A DNA stretch of 64,000 nt from JAADHX01 sp964569385 (GTDB lineage: Bacteria > Actinomycetota > Acidimicrobiia > Acidimicrobiales > Poriferisodalaceae), in the NCBI GenBank assembly GCA_964569385.1, contig CAZMUM010000004.1, positions 62,001 to 126,000 of the forward strand. Direction: 5' to 3'. The position numbers were made by a program, and so were the translations under genes. The notes beneath the pieces were generated by a model. That model searched no databases, had not been told where the DNA came from, and was given only the letters and a program-made list of their open reading frames with translations. Of this stretch, positions 35,108-46,372 are shown one piece after another. Numbering within the stretch: the stretch's first letter is position 1; each line of letters starts with the position of its first letter.

Positions 35108-37726
35108 CTACTCCAACTCTGGACCAGCATCGGGGCCCTGTTGGACCTCATCAACAGCAAGTTCGTTCTCATCGACCGAACCGGCAGACAACGCCTCGGT
35201 GGCAACGTCGGCGGCGTCTTCATTCATTGCTTCTTCGTCATTGTTGAGTACCTCCGGCTGAGGAGCAATCGACGCCACGCTTTCGCCATCAGCAACATTC
35301 ATGACCCTCACACCGCCAGCGTCGCGACCCTGGATCGAAACGTCGGCAGCGCGCACCCGGATCAGTGTTCCGCCCGAAGCCACCAGCACAACGTCGTCGT
35401 TGTCGGCGACCATAAGTGCGCCTACTACCCTTACGTCTTCGCGTCTGAGTCGGATGCCGCGGACACCCATAGTTCCACGCCCCTTTCGGGGGAACCGCTC
35501 GAGCTCTGTGCGTTTGCCGAGCCCGTCGTCGGTAACCGTCAACAAGGTGACATCGGGCCGGCCGACATCGCAAGCAACTACGTAGTCGTCGCCACGAAGC
35601 CGCATTCCGCGGACACCAGACGCGGATCGACCCATCGATCGAACATTGTTCTCATCGAAACGAATCGTCTGGCCCGATGCCGCAACCATGAATACATCGT
35701 CGTGGCCTGATGTCCTGACCACACTTACAAGTTCGTCACCTTCGCGAAGGTTGACCGCGATGAGCCCATCGGTGCGCGACTTGTCGTATTCGGTTAGCAG
35801 TGTTTTCTTCACAACCCCGTCGCGGGTTGCGAATAACAAGTACCGGTGGGTCTCGTAATCGCGGGTGTCGATGATGGCCTGTATCTGCTCATCGGGGTCG
35901 AGTTGAAGCAGGTTCACTACCGCGGTGCCTCTGGCTGTTCGGTCCATCATCGGAATCTGATGGGCCTTCAGGCGATAGACCTTTCCCTTGTTCGAAAAGA
36001 ACAAAAGATACGCGTGAGCCGACGTTGTGAGCACGTGGATGAGAACATCCTCGTCCTTCAGCCTGGCACCCTGAACACCGCGTCCGCCGCGACCCTGAAT
36101 GCGGAACGCGTCGATGGCAATCGTCTTGATATAGCCGCGATCGGACATCGTGACGATTAAGGGTTCGTCCTCGATGAGGTCTTCGTCTTCCATGTTTCCG
36201 GGATCGAACGCAATGCCGGTACGCCGATCTTGGGCAAACTTGTCGCGGATTTCGGTTAGTTCGTCCTTAATCACTCCACGCAAGATGGTGTCGTTGCCAA
36301 GAATGGCCTCGAGCTCGGCGATGGCAGCAAGGAGTACCGCCAACTCTTCTTCGAGACGAGACCGACCGAGCCTCGTAAGGCGCGAGAGTTGCATGTCGAG
36401 GATGTGATTAGCTTGCCGCTCGCTGAACTCGAAGGGTTCAACCTGAAGAGCAGCCAACGCAGCTGATCGATCCTCGCTCGCTCGGATAGTTGCAATGATC
36501 TCGTCGATCAGGTCGAGGGCTTTGAGAAGACCTTCAACAATGTGGGCCCGATCGCGGGCCTGGCGCAGGCGGTACTCGGACCTTCGAGTGACGACCTCGA
36601 TCTGGTGGTCGACATATGCAAGTAGAGCGGTCAGAAGGTTAAGAGTGCGCGGCACCCCATCAACGAGAGCCACCATGTTGACTGGGAAGCTGCTCTGAAG
36701 CGGCGAGTGCTTGTAAAGGTTATTAAGAACAACAAGTGCAGGAGCATCTCGTTTGAGTTCGATCACGAACCGGGTCTTGCCCTTAGCTGATTCGTTTCGT
36801 AGCGCTCGAATGCCGTCGATAACCTTACGCTCGACGGCGTCGGCAATCTTGGCTTCGATGTTCTCAACCGATTGCTGATAGGGAATCTCGGTAACAACAA
36901 TCTGGTCGCCACTACGACCTTCGATGATCTCAGCGGTTGCCCGGATACGGATTGAGCCCCGTCCGGTAGTTAGCGCTTGATGAATACCAGCGCGGCCCAT
37001 GATGGTGCCACCCGTCGGGAAGTCGGGGCCCTTCACAAACTCCATGAGCTCGCCGATTTCGGCACCAGGGTTGTCGATCAGATACTTGGTGGCATCGATA
37101 ATCTCGCCCAAGTTGTGGGTCGGAATACTGGTGGCCATTCCGACGGCGATACCTTGGCCGCCATTAACCAAGAGATTCGGAAACCGCGATGGCATGACCT
37201 CGGGCTCGTCTTTGGAACCATCGAAGGTCGGGGAGAAGTCGACCGTGTCTTCGTCGATACCCGCCACCATGTGCATGGCCAGCGCCGACATCTTGCACTC
37301 GGTATATCGGTATGCGGCAGGGGGGTCGTTGGGGCTTCCAAAGTTGCCGTGAGGATCGATGAGGGTGTGGCGCAAGCTGAACGATTGACCCATACGGACA
37401 AGCGCTCCGTAGATGGCTCCATCGCCGTGGGGGTGATAGTTGGCAATTACATCGCCGACCACCGTCGCGCTCTTCTTGTGGGGCCGGTCGGGCCGTAGAC
37501 CGGTGTCGAACATCGACCACAGGATGCGCCGGTGTACTGGTTTGAGCCCGTCACGAGCATCGGGAAGAGCCCGAGCCGTGATAACTGACATCGCGTAAGA
37601 AAGGAACGACTGCTCCATCTCCTCTTGGATGTCGATATCGCGAACAGACACAACCACGTCATTGTCGACCTGGCCGTCACCGGACTCGGCTGGGGCATCT
37701 TGGCTATCTGGGGTTTCGTCACTCAC
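35108..37726 (-). CDS. gyrA: DNA gyrase subunit A
   Basis: GyrA breaks and rejoins DNA during supercoiling. The 872-residue protein has the breakage-reunion domain with catalytic Tyr141 (AAYRYTE), the quinolone-pocket helix ANYHPHGDGAIYGALVRM (about 95-112), the GyrA box QGRGGRG and a six-blade beta-pinwheel to about residue 830, ending in an acidic tail. The positions equal to E. coli Ser83 and Asp87 are Gly103 and Gly107. GTG start at 37726, 38 nt after gyrB. The C-terminal acidic tail is normal. Confidence 0.97.
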   Translation of the reverse strand: MSDETPDSQDAPAESGDGQVDNDVVVSVRDIDIQEEMEQSFLSYAMSVITARALPDARDGLKPVHRRILWSMFDTGLRPDRPHKKSATVVGDVIANYHPHGDGAIYGALVRMGQSFSLRHTLIDPHGNFGSPNDPPAAYRYTECKMSALAMHMVAGIDEDTVDFSPTFDGSKDEPEVMPSRFPNLLVNGGQGIAVGMATSIPTHNLGEIIDATKYLIDNPGAEIGELMEFVKGPDFPTGGTIMGRAGIHQALTTGRGSIRIRATAEIIEGRSGDQIVVTEIPYQQSVENIEAKIADAVERKVIDGIRALRNESAKGKTRFVIELKRDAPALVVLNNLYKHSPLQSSFPVNMVALVDGVPRTLNLLTALLAYVDHQIEVVTRRSEYRLRQARDRAHIVEGLLKALDLIDEIIATIRASEDRSAALAALQVEPFEFSERQANHILDMQLSRLTRLGRSRLEEELAVLLAAIAELEAILGNDTILRGVIKDELTEIRDKFAQDRRTGIAFDPGNMEDEDLIEDEPLIVTMSDRGYIKTIAIDAFRIQGRGGRGVQGARLKDEDVLIHVLTTSAHAYLLFFSNKGKVYRLKAHQIPMMDRTARGTAVVNLLQLDPDEQIQAIIDTRDYETHRYLLFATRDGVVKKTLLTEYDKSRTDGLIAVNLREGDELVSVVRTSGHDDVFMVAASGQTIRFDENNVRSMGRSASGVRGMRLRGDDYVVACDVGRPDVTLLTVTDDGLGKRTELERFPRKGRGTMGVRGIRLRREDVRVVGALMVADNDDVVLVASGGTLIRVRAADVSIQGRDAGGVRVMNVADGESVASIAPQPEVLNNDEEAMNEDAADVATEALSAGSVDENELAVDEVQQGPDAGPELE

Positions 37727-37764
37727 GCCGCTGTATCACTTACTGGGTCACCTGCTGGGCTCAC

Positions 37765-39762
<1,998 letters not shown>

Positions 39763-39907
39763 TCAAACTGGGCATTTAGTGTGTTGGGCGCTCACAGCGC
39801 CGAGGAAGCCCCAACTATACCACCAAGTGGGGGGGTATCGGACGTCCGGAGCGGGCATTTCCAGGCCTTTGGGGCGGCTTTACAGTGATATTTGTCAGTA
39901 GTGGAAG

Positions 39908-40201
39908 TTATCTGGCTACAACCCGAAGCTCAACGCGGTCTACTTCCTCCCGACCAAGTCGCTCGTTGAGCTTCAGACAGATCTGTTCTCGTAAAAACTT
40001 CAGCTGAGTAGCCCATGCAGGATCGTCCACTTCGACCATCAATACACCGTCGGTCAGCCGGCGGGGGCGCGCGTGGTTCGCTACAGCATCACCGACGACG
40101 TCGTTCCAGTGCTCGAGGATCTGCACAATTGGACCCTGGGACGAGGTCATCGAACCAATAATTCGGCCTAGGGCACTATCGAGCGACCGTGGTTCAGCCA
40201 T
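39908..40201 (-). CDS. dciA: DciA-family (DUF721) helicase loader
   Basis: DciA helps load the replicative helicase DnaB in bacteria without DnaC. The 97-residue protein has the family stretch ILEHWNDVVGDAVANHARPRRLTDGVLMVEVDDPAWATQLKFL (key: WxxVVGxxxAxHxxPxxLxxGxLxVxVxxxAWAxxL). ATG at 40201 overlaps the recF stop by 8 nt; GTG 40222 would add 7 residues. Located between recF and gyrB as in other actinobacteria. Confidence 0.9.
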   Translation of the reverse strand: MAEPRSLDSALGRIIGSMTSSQGPIVQILEHWNDVVGDAVANHARPRRLTDGVLMVEVDDPAWATQLKFLREQICLKLNERLGREEVDRVELRVVAR

Positions 40202-41312
40202 GCTGTTCTCGAATTTGTCCACCGATAACTACATATGAAGCAGCCGGCTTGGCCCCGGCGGGAACACTGCCCGTAGCAGTGGTCAAAATCGTCTGCGCGG
40301 CGGGCAACTCTCGGACCAAAGCGGACGCGCGCTGCTCGTCGAGCTCAGAAAAGACGTCATCGAGAAGAACAACAGGCTCACAGCCAACGCGGCGGGAAAT
40401 TACTCGTTGCGAAGCAAGCCGCAACGAAAGAGCAAGCGTTCGTTGCTCTCCCTGGGACCCGTGGGTACGCGCTGGTAGGCCGTTGATAGACATCTCTAGA
40501 TCGTCACGATGAGGCCCGACTAGGGTCATTCTCCGCCGGAGATCGTCGCCCCGCGATTGGGTAAGGGCCTCGAGAAGTGATCCTTCCCACGACCGGCGAT
40601 ATGTCATTGTCACGGCCGTGTCGTCACCAGCCAAGCTCCGATACAGCTGTTCGACAATCGGGCTCAGCTCTGCGACCAGCACTTCGCGGGCACCAACGTG
40701 ACGCTCGCCGACATCAGCAAGTTTGGAATCCCAAACATCAAGCGTGGCCCGAACTTCGCCATTCGTCGCCCCACCAGCCTGCTTCAAGACCGACCCACGC
40801 TGTTTCAAGACTCGGTCGATGTCTGAGCGATCGCCCTCGTGGCGCCGGTGTACTGACCCAAGAATTGAGTCGAGCAATTCGCGTCGCCCACCTGGCCCGG
40901 CCTTTACAATAGCCAAGTCGTCAGGCGCAAACACCACAACTCGAAGGGTTCCGAGTAGGTCTCTGGCCCGTTTGAGCGGTTGCCGATTTACCTGAATGCG
41001 ATTGCGGCCGCGCCGATCGAGCTGAGCTTCGATGAGTTGCTCGCGTCCATTCACCTGAAGTTGGGCCCTAACCACCGCCTGCTCGTCGTTAATGCCGATC
41101 ATCGTGTCGGTTGAGGCGCCGCGAAAACTGGATAACGACGACAAGTAACCAATGGCCTCAAGCAAGTTGGTTTTACCCTCACCATTAGCGCCCGAAACCA
41201 CAGATAACCCCGGTGCGAACACGATCTCGCTGTTGGTGTGATTGCGAAAGTTGACCAAGGACAGCTGTTCGATCACCACCGAGGCCGCTGCTGGAGCGAC
41301 GTCGTCAGCCAC
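40194..41312 (-). CDS. recF: DNA replication and repair protein RecF
   Basis: RecF is an SMC-like ATPase for gap repair. Walker A is SGANGEGKTNLLEA; the N-terminal motif SLVNFRNHTNSE and the C-terminal signature and Walker B region (GSQGEQRTLALSLRLA, VLLDDVFSELD) are present. The frame is open to GTG 41366, but that would overlap dnaN by 50 nt; GTG at 41312, 4 nt after the dnaN stop, gives 372 residues, close to the usual size. Confidence 0.94.
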   Translation of the reverse strand: MADDVAPAAASVVIEQLSLVNFRNHTNSEIVFAPGLSVVSGANGEGKTNLLEAIGYLSSLSSFRGASTDTMIGINDEQAVVRAQLQVNGREQLIEAQLDRRGRNRIQVNRQPLKRARDLLGTLRVVVFAPDDLAIVKAGPGGRRELLDSILGSVHRRHEGDRSDIDRVLKQRGSVLKQAGGATNGEVRATLDVWDSKLADVGERHVGAREVLVAELSPIVEQLYRSLAGDDTAVTMTYRRSWEGSLLEALTQSRGDDLRRRMTLVGPHRDDLEMSINGLPARTHGSQGEQRTLALSLRLASQRVISRRVGCEPVVLLDDVFSELDEQRASALVRELPAAQTILTTATGSVPAGAKPAASYVVIGGQIREQHG

Positions 41313-41316
41313 CGAT

Positions 41317-42426
41317 TCAGGAAACGCGTACTGGCATGAGTAGGTAGAGGTAGTCGGGGCCTGCACTGGTACGCAACACCGCTGGTTTCAAGGCGTCGAG
41401 GGTCTGGAGTGTGATCTCATCGCCAGAAGCCGCCTCGATGCCGGCGATGAGGTAGTCGGGGTTGAAGGCAATGGTTAGCTCGGCCCCCGAATAACTGGCA
41501 TCGAGCTGTTCGTGGGCCTCGCCAACGTCCTGGGTGACGGCCATTAACTCGAGTGAATCTTCTGACAGCGTTAGCCGCAGAGGCGTAGCCTCGCGTGCCA
41601 TCAGCTTGACCCGCCGAACTGCGTCGAGAAAGGTCTCGCGGCCGACCGTGAGTTCGTTTGGGTACGACGCCGGAATCAACTGGCGGTAGTTAGGGAACTC
41701 TCCTTCGATGAGCCGCGTGGTTAGCTGCACCTTTGCGCCATCTTCGGGAGCGACATCGAAGGTCACATCGCGTTCGCCAAGGCGAACATGAACCTCTTTG
41801 GCACTACCAAGAACCCTTATAAGTTCGCCAAGGGCGCGTGACGGCACAAGCACCTTTTGGCCTTCGCCGAGCACGGTGGCGTCGGGGAGATCGCGTACTG
41901 CAAGCCGGTAGGAGTCGGTGGCCACGAGGCGAAGCCCGCCCTCTTCGGCTGTCATCAGAACGCCAGTGAGAATAGGTCTGGCATCGTCGGAGCTAGCAGC
42001 AAGAACAACTTGCTTGAGTCCAGCAGCGAGGTCGTCGGCTGGAACGCTCACCTGATCGCCTGCAGGCGGGTCGAGGCGCGGAAAGTCGTCGATTGGAAGA
42101 GTCCGCACGGCGAACTGGCTTCGCCCCGAGGTAACGCGGGCTTCGTCGCCAGCGACTTCGATCTCAACTGCACCTACATCGAGAGATCGGACAATTTCGC
42201 TTATCAACCGGGCTGGGACAACAGCTGCGCCAGCAGTCTCAACGGCAACATCGATGGTTGACCTGATCGTGAGATCGAGATCACTGCCCGTAGCAACCAG
42301 CTGGTTGTCGTTGGCTTCTAACCGTACTCCTGATAACACGGGGAGAGCCCCTCCCCTGCCTGTGACGGCGCGTCCAGCCGTCGACAGGACACCGAGTAGT
42401 AGATCTCGTTCGCAACGAAACTTCAC
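41317..42426 (-). CDS. dnaN: DNA polymerase III beta sliding clamp
   Basis: The 369-residue clamp has three repeated domains, starting MKFRCERDLLLGVLSTAGRAV and ending with the family PVR (YLYLLMPVRVS). ATG at 42426. It follows the dnaA-dnaN intergenic region with its DnaA boxes and precedes recF by 4 nt, the canonical origin order. Confidence 0.97.
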   Translation of the reverse strand: MKFRCERDLLLGVLSTAGRAVTGRGGALPVLSGVRLEANDNQLVATGSDLDLTIRSTIDVAVETAGAAVVPARLISEIVRSLDVGAVEIEVAGDEARVTSGRSQFAVRTLPIDDFPRLDPPAGDQVSVPADDLAAGLKQVVLAASSDDARPILTGVLMTAEEGGLRLVATDSYRLAVRDLPDATVLGEGQKVLVPSRALGELIRVLGSAKEVHVRLGERDVTFDVAPEDGAKVQLTTRLIEGEFPNYRQLIPASYPNELTVGRETFLDAVRRVKLMAREATPLRLTLSEDSLELMAVTQDVGEAHEQLDASYSGAELTIAFNPDYLIAGIEAASGDEITLQTLDALKPAVLRTSAGPDYLYLLMPVRVS

Positions 42427-42712
42427 GACCAGTCCTCTTGTAATAAGTGTTCTTTAGTAGTGGTAATAGGGGTGTGGATTGTGGAGAACTGACCAAATAC
42501 GCTGGTCAGCACCGCCTTTGGTATCCGAGCAGTTTCCCCAGCCTCCCACAGGCTTGGGACGCTGGCTACCAGTTCGCGCTGTGTGTTGTGGATTGAGCAG
42601 CGTTGTCCACATGTTTGCGGCTCAGCTGAGCCCTCGGTTGTCCACAAGTTATTCGCGCGGTGTGTACAACGTTGACCACGAACCGCGCGACGAAGTTGGT
42701 GCAGGGATCGTG
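42427..42712. other. oriC candidate: dnaA-dnaN intergenic region with DnaA boxes
   Basis: Two perfect boxes, TTGTCCACA, at 42603-42611 and 42638-42646. Near-boxes are TGTGGATTG at 42473-42481 and 42587-42595 and TGTGTACAA at 42661-42669. The part next to dnaN (about 42438-42470, TTGTAATAAG...TGGTAATAGG) is AT-rich and could unwind. Together with the box pair upstream of dnaA, this is the likely replication origin. Confidence 0.85.
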
Positions 42713-44098
42713 TCATGGTGACTTGATATCCTGGATCAGGGCGGTCACCTGGTCATATATCTGGCGCCGCTCAGCCATCTGTTTCGAGATCTTGTCGACT
42801 GCATGAATCACTGTGGTGTGGTCGCGGTTGCCGAACTCGCGAGCAATAGCAGGATAAGACAAGTCGGTTAGCTCGCGACTGACATACATGGAGATCTGTC
42901 TAGCGGTGACGAGGGCGCGATGCCTGCGTTTACCGAGGAGCTCGTCACGCTCGAATCCGAACATTGCAATCGTGGCTTCGATGATGCGGTTGATCGTGAT
43001 GGGCCTTGGTTCACCGTCGGTGACGATGTCGGCCAGAACTTTCTGGGCTAGGGCAAGATCGAGCGGTTCGCGGGTAAGGCTCGCAAATGCGCCTACACGG
43101 ATGAGGGCACCCTCGAGTTCGCGGATGTTGTTCTTGATGTGTGTGGCGATGAAGTCGAGGACTTCGTCGGGAAATTGTGTTCCTTCGAGCTCGGTTTTCT
43201 TGCGAAGAATCGCCAATCGGGTTTCGAGGTCTGGTGGCTGAATATCGGTGATGAGACCCCACTCAAACCGGCTACGAAGCCGGTCTTCGAGGGTTGCAAT
43301 CGCCCTTGGTGGCCGATCTGACGACAGAACCACTTGGCGGCCGGCCCCGTGGAGAGAGTTAAAGGTGTGGAAAAACTCCTCTTGGAGCCCTTCCTTTCCT
43401 TCCATGAACTGGATGTCATCGACTAAAAGGACATCGATGTCGCGGTAGCGTCGCTTGAAGGCGACCTGACCAGTCGTTCGAATGGCCTCGACGAATTCGT
43501 TCATGAACGATTCAGTCGAGACGTACCGGACCCGGTGACCAGGGTAGTTCTGCCTGATGTAGTGAGAAATCGCCTGGAGAAGATGGGTTTTGCCGAGGCC
43601 AGCACCCCCATGGATGAACAAAGGGTTGTAGCTACGTCCGGGAGTTTCGGCCACGGCGAGCGAGGCGGCATGTGCGAATCGGTTCGACGTACCGGTAACA
43701 AAGGTCTCGAAGGTATAGCGCTCGGCAAGGCTGTTGCCTGGGATGAGCTGGTCGGTGTCGTGAGAAGAGGTGACCCTACGATTGCTGTCGGTTCGACTGG
43801 GCGGCTCGACTTCTTGAAGGTCCGGTGCCAACGCTACCGCGTCGTCGACGATGATCGATAACACTGCCCCTGAGCCGGCATCCCTCAACGCGGCTTCGAC
43901 TATCGACCGATAGCGATCCTCGATGCGTTCACGAACGAGAGAACTAGGTACCCGAATAGTGATGACCTGGTCGTCCGCGTTCACTAAGGAAACGTCGGCG
44001 AATGTAGTCAGCCACACCCCTTCGGACACCTGTGACCCGAGCAGTGTCGCGGCGCGGGACCAGACATCGTTGCCTGATTCTGTGGTTCGGTCGGTCAT
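42713..44098 (-). CDS. dnaA: Chromosomal replication initiator DnaA
   Basis: DnaA binds DnaA boxes and melts oriC. The 461-residue protein has domain I (about 10-85), a short linker, the AAA+ core with Walker [13 protein letters not shown] (Lys170) and [16 protein letters not shown] as Walker B region, and the domain IV box-binding helix [13 protein letters not shown] near the C-terminus. ATG at 44098. It is shorter in domain II than mycobacterial DnaA. Confidence 0.98.
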   Translation of the reverse strand: MTDRTTESGNDVWSRAATLLGSQVSEGVWLTTFADVSLVNADDQVITIRVPSSLVRERIEDRYRSIVEAALRDAGSGAVLSIIVDDAVALAPDLQEVEPPSRTDSNRRVTSSHDTDQLIPGNSLAERYTFETFVTGTSNRFAHAASLAVAETPGRSYNPLFIHGGAGLGKTHLLQAISHYIRQNYPGHRVRYVSTESFMNEFVEAIRTTGQVAFKRRYRDIDVLLVDDIQFMEGKEGLQEEFFHTFNSLHGAGRQVVLSSDRPPRAIATLEDRLRSRFEWGLITDIQPPDLETRLAILRKKTELEGTQFPDEVLDFIATHIKNNIRELEGALIRVGAFASLTREPLDLALAQKVLADIVTDGEPRPITINRIIEATIAMFGFERDELLGKRRHRALVTARQISMYVSRELTDLSYPAIAREFGNRDHTTVIHAVDKISKQMAERRQIYDQVTALIQDIKSP

Positions 44099-44299
44099 TG
44101 GTAGTCCTGGCAGCCTGCGAAGTCTGCCCCGCTTACTAGACCATGCTCACCGATCTGTCCACAGCTGTGGACAAGTCTGTGGGTTGCTGTCAGGTAAACG
44201 CGGTCTCATTTGGTCAGCGATACTGGGTCGGAGTGGCCAGAAACCAGACCAGCGGGCGCGTGACGTTAGCACCAGTTAGTCCAAGGGACACAAGTCGCA
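44099..44299. promoter_or_regulatory. dnaA upstream region with inverted DnaA-box pair
   Basis: CTGTCCACA at 44155-44163 and TGTGGACAA at 44166-44174 form an inverted pair separated by 2 nt, 57-76 nt upstream of the dnaA start. This fits autoregulation of dnaA and/or a second half of a split origin. The rest of the region to 44299 shows no gene. Confidence 0.7.
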
Positions 44300-44328
44300 T
44301 TGCTGATGGCGCGTCGACCCTCTAACCT
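44300..44328 (+). promoter_or_regulatory. Possible sigma-70-type promoter of rpmH
   Basis: TTGCTG at 44300-44305 and TAACCT at 44323-44328 are separated by 17 nt, about 100 nt upstream of rpmH on its strand. A small CGGTC-TTTG-GACCG hairpin follows near 44337-44350 in the leader. Confidence 0.35.
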
Positions 44329-44429
44329 CTGTTGGTCGGTCTTTGGACCGAAAACTTTTCTGCGCGGCCCAACCTCATCGGGCCCGCCTGCTACGGACAG
44401 CGACGACTACGCAGTCCCGGAGGTCACTC

Positions 44430-44564
44430 GTGAAGCGTACATATCAACCGAACACGCGTAAGCGTTCTACCAGGCACGGGTTCAGGCATCGGATGTCTGA
44501 CCGGGCTGGTCGGGCTGTTGTTAAGGCCCGTCGTCGCAAAGGACGCCACCGCCTCAGCGCGTGA
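44430..44564 (+). CDS. rpmH: 50S ribosomal protein L34
   Basis: The 44-residue, very basic protein matches L34 along its length ([20 protein letters not shown] and the [13 protein letters not shown] end). GTG at 44430 has a strong site, CCGGAGGTC, upstream. The open frame runs further up but the family start is here. It overlaps rnpA by 4 nt. Confidence 0.97.
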   Translation: MKRTYQPNTRKRSTRHGFRHRMSDRAGRAVVKARRRKGRHRLSA

Positions 44565-44896
44565 TACACCGGATCCGAGAACGTCGCGACTTCGATCGTC
44601 TAACAGCTGAATCGGTGCGTTCTTCAGGCCGATATGTCTGGATCCGCCATGTGCCCGACCCGAAGTGTGATCCGCCACGCGTCGCCTATGCGATCGGACG
44701 AAATCACGGTTCGGCAGTTAGGCGCAACCGACTCCGGCGGCGCCTACGGGCAGCGTTTGGTTCGCCAGAGTGGTATCCGAGCGCCGGGTTATATCTGGTC
44801 GGTTGGCGTGGCAAACAAGGCGAACCCCCACTCTCAGAATTGGTAGAGGATCTATCGGTCGTCTGCGCGCGTTTCTCAAACACTTCTAACCTCTAG
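44561..44896 (+). CDS. rnpA: Ribonuclease P protein component
   Basis: RnpA assists RNase P RNA in trimming tRNA 5' leaders. The 111-residue basic protein has the start [11 protein letters not shown] and the signature [17 protein letters not shown] (the RNR motif) at about residues 50-66. GTG start within the rpmH stop. Operon rpmH-rnpA-yidD-yidC-jag. Confidence 0.95.
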   Translation: MIHRIRERRDFDRLTAESVRSSGRYVWIRHVPDPKCDPPRVAYAIGRNHGSAVRRNRLRRRLRAAFGSPEWYPSAGLYLVGWRGKQGEPPLSELVEDLSVVCARFSNTSNL

Positions 44897-44903
44897 GTCA
44901 GTC

Positions 44904-45206
44904 ATGCAACGGCTTGTTATTCAACTTCTAACTGGAATCATCGGGTTATATCGCAGACTGCCGCGCCTGAGACCGCCCGTGTGTCGTTATGACCCATCGT
45001 GTTCCGAGTACGCTGCCGTTGCCCTAGAAACCCATGGCGTTTTGCGGGGGCTTGGCCTGGCTGTGAAACGACTGTCACGGTGCCATCCGTGGGGATCAGC
45101 GGGCTGGGATCCCGTACCAGGTGCCGACGTCTCTTGTACACATACGTCCTCAAGTTGTTCAGACCCAGCTACATCTGGGAGAAAGGCTCACCTGATCGAT
45201 GGGTAA
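44904..45206 (+). CDS. yidD: Membrane protein insertion efficiency factor YidD
   Basis: The 100-residue protein has the family motif [19 protein letters not shown] and [14 protein letters not shown], with one N-terminal amphipathic/membrane helix. YidD helps YidC-dependent insertion. The stop overlaps the yidC start by 8 nt. The 20-residue tail after DPVP is Ser/Cys-rich and variable. Confidence 0.93.
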   Translation: MQRLVIQLLTGIIGLYRRLPRLRPPVCRYDPSCSEYAAVALETHGVLRGLGLAVKRLSRCHPWGSAGWDPVPGADVSCTHTSSSCSDPATSGRKAHLIDG

Positions 45207-46359
45207 CGTGCTCGATAGTCTTTTTAGCGGCATCGCTGCCCTGCTGGCCTTGTGTTACTCGTTCACGGGCAACTATGCGCTGGCTATTGGCGTGTTTACT
45301 CTCATCATCATGTTGGTATTCACCCCACTGACACTCAAGAGCACGCGGTCCATGATGGCCATGCAGCGACTGCAACCCGAGATGAAACGCCTCCAGGCGA
45401 AGCATAAAGAGGATCGTCAGACGCTAAACGAAGAAATGATGGCGCTGTATAAGCGAGAGAGCGTCAACCCTCTTGGAGGGTGTCTTCCGATGCTCATCCA
45501 GATGCCGGTCTTTCTTATCCTCTTTCAGGTACTAAACGGTCTGACTCGCTCCGACTCGGCTGGAACTGGTTTCGATCCGAAGTATCTCGACGAAAACACA
45601 GAGCTGTTCAAGGATCTCATCGCCGGAAACGGTGAGATGTTGGCGTTTGGTGTCGATCTTGCTCGCAAGGCAAACGAGGTTGTTCAGGACAGCCTGGTTT
45701 CGGCTATTCCATACATCTTGATGGTCGGCGTTACCGCTATCACGTCGTGGTTTCAGCAAAAGCAGATGAGCGCGCGACGCACAGACGGGCCCATGACTCA
45801 ACAGGCTGCTCAGCAGCAGGCGATTATGAAATTCCTGCCTTGGATGTTGCCGATCTTTTCGTTCTTCATGCCTGCAGGGCTGGTCGTGTACTTCATCGTG
45901 TCCAACTTGTACCGAGTAGCCCAGCAGGCCTACATACAGAAGACTCTGCCAGCACCTGGTTCAATCGTCATTGAGACCGAAGGCACATCGCGGCCAAGCG
46001 GCCGTTCCAAGTCCGCCAAGGATGACAAATCGATCGAGGCCGCGGGCGACAAGCGAGCGTCTCGCCCAAAGCCCAACTCAAATGAAAATACTCGCTCAGA
46101 TACCGACGCTGACGACGGCTCTGACAACGAGTCTGGCTACGACACCGAGCCTGGTGCCACTGGTGGTGGCACCGCACGACCACGACCACGACCACGGGCC
46201 AATACACGCGGACGTGTTGCCCAGAACCGGCCCACTGCCAAGTCGGGTAAAGGGTCAGCGTCTAAAACGAATGGCCAAGCCCCTGCGCCAACCTCGCGAA
46301 CGGGTGGGGCCGATGGGCTTAATCGGTCCAAGAGCAAGAAGAAGCGTAAGAAACGATGA
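45199..46359 (+). CDS. yidC: Membrane protein insertase YidC
   Basis: YidC/Oxa1 insertases place membrane proteins, alone or with Sec. The 386-residue protein has about five membrane helices: about 10-50, then [24 protein letters not shown] at about 92-115, 170-190, and the pair near 210-235. It lacks the large periplasmic domain of Gram-negative YidC, as in Gram-positives. The last 130 residues are basic and low-complexity (Arg/Pro/Lys), a likely ribosome-binding tail. Confidence 0.95.
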   Translation: MGNVLDSLFSGIAALLALCYSFTGNYALAIGVFTLIIMLVFTPLTLKSTRSMMAMQRLQPEMKRLQAKHKEDRQTLNEEMMALYKRESVNPLGGCLPMLIQMPVFLILFQVLNGLTRSDSAGTGFDPKYLDENTELFKDLIAGNGEMLAFGVDLARKANEVVQDSLVSAIPYILMVGVTAITSWFQQKQMSARRTDGPMTQQAAQQQAIMKFLPWMLPIFSFFMPAGLVVYFIVSNLYRVAQQAYIQKTLPAPGSIVIETEGTSRPSGRSKSAKDDKSIEAAGDKRASRPKPNSNENTRSDTDADDGSDNESGYDTEPGATGGGTARPRPRPRANTRGRVAQNRPTAKSGKGSASKTNGQAPAPTSRTGGADGLNRSKSKKKRKKR

Positions 46360-46372
46360 ACGGGTTGTACTG

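Noticed and set aside
45971..46372. Upstream extension of jag
   Set aside because: Frame lies within yidC and lacks similarity to Jag_N, which begins at 46373.
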